Source: Leifsonia sp. PS1209
GTDB lineage: Bacteria; Actinomycetota; Actinomycetes; Actinomycetales; Microbacteriaceae
DNA length: 64,000 nucleotides
Direction: 5' to 3'
Assembly (NCBI RefSeq): GCF_012317045.1
Contig: NZ_CP051154.1
Span: 930,001-994,000, forward strand
Positions within the stretch are counted from its first letter, which is position 1, and the number at the start of each line of letters is the position of its first letter. Below are positions 60,223 to 64,000 of the stretch, one piece after another. The notes beneath the pieces were generated by a model. The model ran no database searches and was not told where the DNA came from. It saw nothing but the letters and a program-made list of their open reading frames with translations. The translations under genes and the position numbers were made by a program.

Positions 60223-61200
60223 TCAGTCTCGCAGCGAAACCAGTGCGCGGGCAGTCCCTTCGTCCACGATCAGGTCGGTGATGAGCTCGGCGGAGAGCGC
60301 ACCGCGGAGGCTGTGCACCTTGGACGGCCCCGACACGACGCAGACGCGGCGCGGCACGCGCTTGATCAGGTCGATGTCCGGCCCGCTCGCCCGTTCGTTC
60401 AGCGGGATGCCGTGGTGGCTTCCGTCTTCGCGGAAGAACACGGTTGCCACGTCGCCGACCACGCCGGACTCGTCGAGGGATGCGTAGTCGGCCTGGTCGA
60501 GGTAGCCGCCGGCGTAGACGTGCGAGCGCACCTCGGAGAACGGGGAGCCGAGGCCGAAGATCGCCACATCCATCCGCTCCTGGATGTCCAGGATGCGCCG
60601 GGTGCTGCGCTCGCGCCACATCGCCGTCTTGGTCTGCGGGTCGTCGAACAGGGCAGGCACGGGGAACTCCTGGATCGTGCCGGAGAAGGTGTCGCCGAAA
60701 CGGCGCAGGATCTCCGACGCGTAGAGCACACCGGTCGTGTACGTGTTGCCCGCCCCGTTCAGCTGCACGAATTCGAGGTTGTGCAGGTCTTTCGGGATGA
60801 GGTGCCTGCTGAGGGCGCTCATCGTGGACCCCCAGGCGATCCCGACGGTCTGGTTGGAGTCGATGAACCTGTCGAGAATCCGTGCAGCCGAGATGGCGAC
60901 GCGCTCCAGCCTGTCCACGTCGCTGATGGCGCTCGGCATCGGCACGATGTGAGCCGCGATGCCGTAGCGCTCGTGGATGTCCTGCTGGATGCGCGTCGCC
61001 CCCTCGTGCGGGGTGGCGATCTGGATGGTGACCAGCCCGGAGGCGCGGGCGTAGCTGAGCAGGCGGGAAACGCTGGACCGCGAGGTGTGCATCTCGTGGG
61101 CGATGGCTTCCATCGTCAGGTCCTGCATGTAGTAGAGGTGGCCTGCTTTGAGAGCGTCGCGGGTCTTCTCCGGCAGGTTCTCGGTGTCGTTGGTGGGCAT
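60223..61200 (-). CDS. SorC/DeoR-type sugar-binding transcriptional regulator
   Basis: A 325-residue regulator. The helix-turn-helix is GHLYYMQDLTMEAIAHEMHTSRSSVSRLLSYARASGLVTIQI (about residues 20-62), followed by the SorC sugar-binding domain, a NagB/RpiA-like Rossmann fold, with NQTVGIAWGSTMSALSRHL and FGLGSPFSEVRSHVYAGGYL. The start ATG 61200 matches the family N-terminus. It is divergent from glpD, and identical-type operators lie before glpD and before the glycerol facilitator gene, so it probably controls glycerol use and senses glycerol 3-phosphate or a related phosphate (inference). Confidence 0.9.
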   Translation of the reverse strand: MPTNDTENLPEKTRDALKAGHLYYMQDLTMEAIAHEMHTSRSSVSRLLSYARASGLVTIQIATPHEGATRIQQDIHERYGIAAHIVPMPSAISDVDRLERVAISAARILDRFIDSNQTVGIAWGSTMSALSRHLIPKDLHNLEFVQLNGAGNTYTTGVLYASEILRRFGDTFSGTIQEFPVPALFDDPQTKTAMWRERSTRRILDIQERMDVAIFGLGSPFSEVRSHVYAGGYLDQADYASLDESGVVGDVATVFFREDGSHHGIPLNERASGPDIDLIKRVPRRVCVVSGPSKVHSLRGALSAELITDLIVDEGTARALVSLRD

Positions 61201-61232
61201 TCGGGTGTCGTCTTCTCTCGTCGAGCTGCGGT

Positions 61233-61246
61233 TGCACGTATGTGCA
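61233..61246. promoter_or_regulatory. Putative operator TGCAC-N4-GTGCA before glpD
   Basis: TGCACGTATGTGCA lies in the spacer between the SorC-type regulator and glpD. The same pattern is found at 63064-63077 before the glycerol facilitator gene. Confidence 0.65.
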
Positions 61247-61323
61247 GCCAGCTTGAACAAAGTGTCCGGGCATCGAAAACTATAGCTGGCAGAAATCCGC
61301 CCCGAGGAAAAACAGGAGTAGCC

Positions 61324-63063
61324 GTGGCAACGAAGTCGAACGCAACCCGCACCGAGGTCGAACGACTTCGCGAACGCCCGAACGCCAGGGTGCTCGTCAT
61401 CGGCGGTGGCATCAACGGCCTCGGCACCTTCCGCGACCTGGCCCTGCAGGGCGTCGACGTGATCCTCGTCGAGCGCAACGACTTCGTCTCCGGAGCGTCC
61501 GCAGCGTCGAGCCACATGATCCACGGCGGCGTCCGCTACCTGGAGAACGGCGAGTTCCGGCTGGTCAAGGAGTCGGTGACCGAGCGCAACGGCCTGCTCA
61601 AGATCGCGCCGCACTACGTCAAGCCGCTGCAGACCACCATCCCGATCTTCTCCACCTTCTCGGGCATCCTGGCCGCCCCGCTGCGCTTCCTCACCCACAA
61701 GCAGGGCAAGCCGAAGGAGCGCGGCGCGTTCCTCATCAAGACCGGCCTGACGATCTACGACTCGTTCTCGCGCGACGGAGGCAGCGTGCCCCGTCACCAG
61801 TTCTCCGGCAAGAAGAAGTCGCTGGAGACCCAGCCGGAGCTGAACCCCGGCATCAAGTACACCGCGACGTACTTCGACGCCAGCGTCCACGACCCGGAGC
61901 GCCTGGCCCTGGATGTGCTGGCCGACGGTCTCGCGGCCGGCCCGCACGCCCGCGCGGCCAACTACGTCGAGGCCATCGGCACGCGCGACGGGGGAGTGCT
62001 CGTCCGCGACCGCGAGACCGGCGAGGAGTTCAGCATCGTCGCCGACGTGGTCGTGAACGCGTCCGGTCCGTGGACCGACCTCACCAACGCAGCGCTCGGC
62101 CGCAGCACGGAGTTCATGGGAGGCACGAAGGGCTCGCACATCGTCCTCGACAACCAGGAGCTGCTCGAGGCGTGCAAGGGCCGCGAGATGTTCTTCGAGA
62201 ACAACGACGGCCGCATCGTGCTGATCTACCCGCTCAAGGGCCGCGTCATGGTCGGCACCACCGACCTCGAAGCGGACATGTCCGAGCGCGCCGTGTGCAC
62301 CGAGGACGAGATCGACTACTTCATCGAGCTGGTCTCGCACGTTTTCCCAACGATCCCGGTGACCCGTTCGCAGATCGTCTACAGCTTCTCCGGCGTCCGC
62401 CCGCTGCCGCACCACGACGACACCGCCCCCGGTTTCGTCTCGCGTGACTACCGCATCGTCCCCGGCACCATCGACGGCCTCGGCTCGACCGCGGTCCTCA
62501 GCCTGGTGGGCGGCAAGTGGACGACGTTCCGAGCGCTGAGCGAGCACCTGGCCAACGAGACCCTGGATGCGCTCGGCGCGTCCCGCAGGGTGTCCACCGC
62601 CGGTCTCGCCATCGGTGGAGGCGCCGGCTTCCCGTCGACGCCCGCGGCGGAGCGCGACTGGGTGGCCAGGTACGGCGCAGACGTGGGTGCCGAGCGCGCA
62701 TCCCAGTTGCTTCACCGCTACGGCACCAAGGCGACGTACGTGATCGACGCCATCGCGGGCAGCGACGACGACACCCGCCTCGCCGGGGCGCCGGACTACT
62801 CGCGCGCAGAGATCGACTACCTGGTGCGCACCGAGCACGTCGCGCACCTCTCCGACGTCTTCCTGCGCCGCACCAGCATCGCGTTCGTCGGCGGAATCAG
62901 CGGCGGTCTCGTGCGCGAGGTGGGCGAAATCGTGGCGAACGCACTCGGATGGTCGCCAATTCGGCGGTCTGAGGAGGAAGATGCATTCATAGCGGAACTC
63001 GCCGACGCCCACCGGGTGCACCTCGAGTCGGAGGACGGCAGCGAAGCCGCGGCGCTCCGATGA
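61324..63063 (+). CDS. glpD: Glycerol-3-phosphate dehydrogenase (FAD-dependent)
   Basis: A 579-residue membrane-associated flavoenzyme oxidising glycerol 3-phosphate to dihydroxyacetone phosphate and feeding electrons to quinones. The FAD site is VLVIGGGINGLGTFRDLALQG (about residues 23-43). SGASAASSHMIHGGVRYLENGEFRLVKESVTER and VRPLPHHDDTAPGFVSRDYRI are family signatures, and the C-terminal DAO_C domain is complete. The GTG start has AGGAG seven bases upstream. Its promoter region carries the SorC-type operator candidate. The facilitator gene follows after about 130 bases. Confidence 0.96.
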   Translation: MATKSNATRTEVERLRERPNARVLVIGGGINGLGTFRDLALQGVDVILVERNDFVSGASAASSHMIHGGVRYLENGEFRLVKESVTERNGLLKIAPHYVKPLQTTIPIFSTFSGILAAPLRFLTHKQGKPKERGAFLIKTGLTIYDSFSRDGGSVPRHQFSGKKKSLETQPELNPGIKYTATYFDASVHDPERLALDVLADGLAAGPHARAANYVEAIGTRDGGVLVRDRETGEEFSIVADVVVNASGPWTDLTNAALGRSTEFMGGTKGSHIVLDNQELLEACKGREMFFENNDGRIVLIYPLKGRVMVGTTDLEADMSERAVCTEDEIDYFIELVSHVFPTIPVTRSQIVYSFSGVRPLPHHDDTAPGFVSRDYRIVPGTIDGLGSTAVLSLVGGKWTTFRALSEHLANETLDALGASRRVSTAGLAIGGGAGFPSTPAAERDWVARYGADVGAERASQLLHRYGTKATYVIDAIAGSDDDTRLAGAPDYSRAEIDYLVRTEHVAHLSDVFLRRTSIAFVGGISGGLVREVGEIVANALGWSPIRRSEEEDAFIAELADAHRVHLESEDGSEAAALR

Positions 63064-63078
63064 TGCACGAACGTGCAT
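63063..63078. promoter_or_regulatory. Putative operator ATGCAC-N4-GTGCAT before the glycerol facilitator gene
   Basis: ATGCACGAACGTGCAT is a 6-bp inverted repeat with a four-base centre. It begins on the glpD stop codon region and lies about 120 bases before the facilitator start. It matches the site at 61233-61246. Confidence 0.65.
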
Positions 63079-63194
63079 AGCACGGTTCTTGTCACGGTGG
63101 GCTGGCGCTAATAGCGTTCAATTGCCCACCCTGACGAGAACCACACCACATCGCACAACAGGGTGCGGGTCAACTGAACAACTGGAAGGTCAAC

Positions 63195-63971
63195 GTGGAC
63201 AATATCGGTGTAGATTTCCTGTCGGAGTTGGTGGGCACGGCGATGCTCGTCCTCCTCGGTACCGGCGTCGTGGCGAACGTCGCACTCATCAAGAACAAGG
63301 GCTTCAACGGCGGGTTCCTGATGGTGAACATCGGCTGGGGCCTCGCGGTCTTCGCTGGTGTGATCGTTTCCTACAACTCCGGCGCCCATCTGAACCCCGC
63401 TGTGACGCTCGGACTTGTCGCCAACGGCGCCAAGGCCTTCGGCTCCGCCGCCGCGCACACGCTGGTTCCGGTGAACTTCGGTGTCGTGGCCTTGTACATC
63501 CTGGCTCAGCTGATCGGTGCCATCATCGGCGCCGTCCTGACCTGGCTGGCGTACAAGAAGCACTTCGACGAGGAGCCTGAGCCCGCCAACAAGCTCGGCG
63601 TCTTCTCGACCGGCCCGGCGATCCGCAGCTACGCGTGGAACCTCGTGACGGAGATCATCGGCACCTTCGTGCTGGTGTTCGTGGTGATCGCGTTCGGTCA
63701 CCAGCCCGGCCAGGCCGCCGGTCTCGCCGCCCTCGGTGCTCTGCCCGTCGCCCTCCTGGTGATCGGCATCGGCGCCAGCCTCGGTGGCCCGACCGGATAC
63801 GCCATCAACCCTGCCCGTGACCTCGGTCCGCGCATCGCGCACGCGATCCTGCCGATCAAGGGCAAGGGCTCGAGCGACTGGTCGTACTCCTGGGTTCCCG
63901 TCGTCGGCCCGATCATCGGCGGTCTCCTCGCCGGCTGGCTCGGCATCATCCTGCTCCCCATCCTCAAGTAA
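63195..63971 (+). CDS. glpF: MIP family channel, glycerol uptake facilitator
   Basis: A 258-residue aquaglyceroporin with six helices. Both half-helix NPA motifs are intact: NSGAHLNPAVTLG (about residue 67) and GYAINPARDLGPRIAH, where Asp after NPAR is the residue typical of glycerol-conducting channels. The extended periplasmic loop (KKHFDEEPEPANKLGVFSTGP) is also GlpF-like. The GTG at 63195 is preceded by GGAAGG with six bases spacing. A glycerol kinase gene would be expected next, beyond the window. Confidence 0.93.
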   Translation: MDNIGVDFLSELVGTAMLVLLGTGVVANVALIKNKGFNGGFLMVNIGWGLAVFAGVIVSYNSGAHLNPAVTLGLVANGAKAFGSAAAHTLVPVNFGVVALYILAQLIGAIIGAVLTWLAYKKHFDEEPEPANKLGVFSTGPAIRSYAWNLVTEIIGTFVLVFVVIAFGHQPGQAAGLAALGALPVALLVIGIGASLGGPTGYAINPARDLGPRIAHAILPIKGKGSSDWSYSWVPVVGPIIGGLLAGWLGIILLPILK

Positions 63972-64000
63972 TACCCGCGGGCCGATCCGGAAACGGATCG

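Noticed and set aside
60223..63078. A minus-strand open frame of about 950 codons running through the glpD region into the SorC-type regulator.
   Set aside because: Only the last 325 codons (from ATG 61200) look like a protein; the rest is the mirror of glpD, which has clear FAD and family motifs on the plus strand.

Overview
The window reads as a stretch of chromosome from a high-GC actinobacterium, most likely a member of the Microbacteriaceae close to Leifsonia (inference). The signs are very high GC at third codon positions, many GTG starts and ATGA/GTGA gene overlaps, an actinobacterial Tad locus next to a 6C RNA, a PASTA-bearing bifunctional PBP followed by a metallophosphoesterase, topA with a lysine-rich tail, GTP-dependent PEPCK and a RamB-like regulator. 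I see no insertion sequence, prophage, CRISPR array or plasmid function. Genes are densely packed on both strands.

Layout. 1-5.4 kb: the end of a peptide/nickel-type ABC importer (the first permease is cut by the window edge), followed by a flavin-dependent NtaA/SnaA/DszA-type monooxygenase and its FMN reductase; this looks like an uptake and oxidation operon for an organosulfur or chelate substrate. 5.5-8.2 kb: an IclR regulator divergent from a class A aromatic hydroxylase, with a 14-bp perfect inverted repeat between them. 8.3-13.7 kb: a serine hydrolase, tRNA-Pro(CGG), a metallophosphoesterase, a class A PBP, a DUF4177 protein and a RidA protein. 13.7-24.5 kb: acs, the 6C small RNA, a compact Tad pilus locus, topA, tmk and holB, an order that resembles other actinobacteria. 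24.5-34 kb: an exported peptidase-type lipoprotein, a TetR regulator, tRNA-Thr(CGT), a large secreted propeller/PKD protein coupled to an acyltransferase, a small uncharacterised lower-GC locus, a PBP4-type carboxypeptidase and nicotinamidase.

34-47 kb: an MMPL transporter, then a catabolic operon containing 2-oxoacid dehydrogenase E1 alpha and beta, a free-standing lipoyl domain protein, an alpha/beta hydrolase, an Lrp regulator, an aldehyde dehydrogenase, a thiolase and a 3-hydroxyacyl-CoA-dehydrogenase-like SDR. After it come a RamB-like regulator and divergent pckG. Together these genes feed 2-oxoacids or acyl-CoA into acetyl-CoA and gluconeogenesis. 47-55.5 kb: an ABC exporter, a DrrA/NodI-type ATPase with two permeases, two SRPBCC proteins sharing an ArsR-type operator, and an MHS-type MFS transporter. 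55.6-59.3 kb: the riboflavin operon ribD-ribE-ribBA-ribH (minus strand) behind an FMN riboswitch. 59.4-64 kb: an SDR, a SorC-type regulator, glpD and a glycerol facilitator; the last two genes are each preceded by the same TGCAC-N4-GTGCA operator.

Most unusual observations: (1) two families of fixed-length palindromic elements, each present twice and always between convergent genes. In one family the stem sequences differ while remaining paired and the loop and ends are conserved, which is the pattern expected of selection on structure. (2) A lower-GC locus with a near-consensus promoter driving a 22-residue two-cysteine peptide whose stop overlaps the start of a 130-residue membrane protein. 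(3) A 2-oxoacid dehydrogenase operon in which E2 appears to be replaced by a separate lipoyl protein plus an alpha/beta hydrolase, like a split AcoC.
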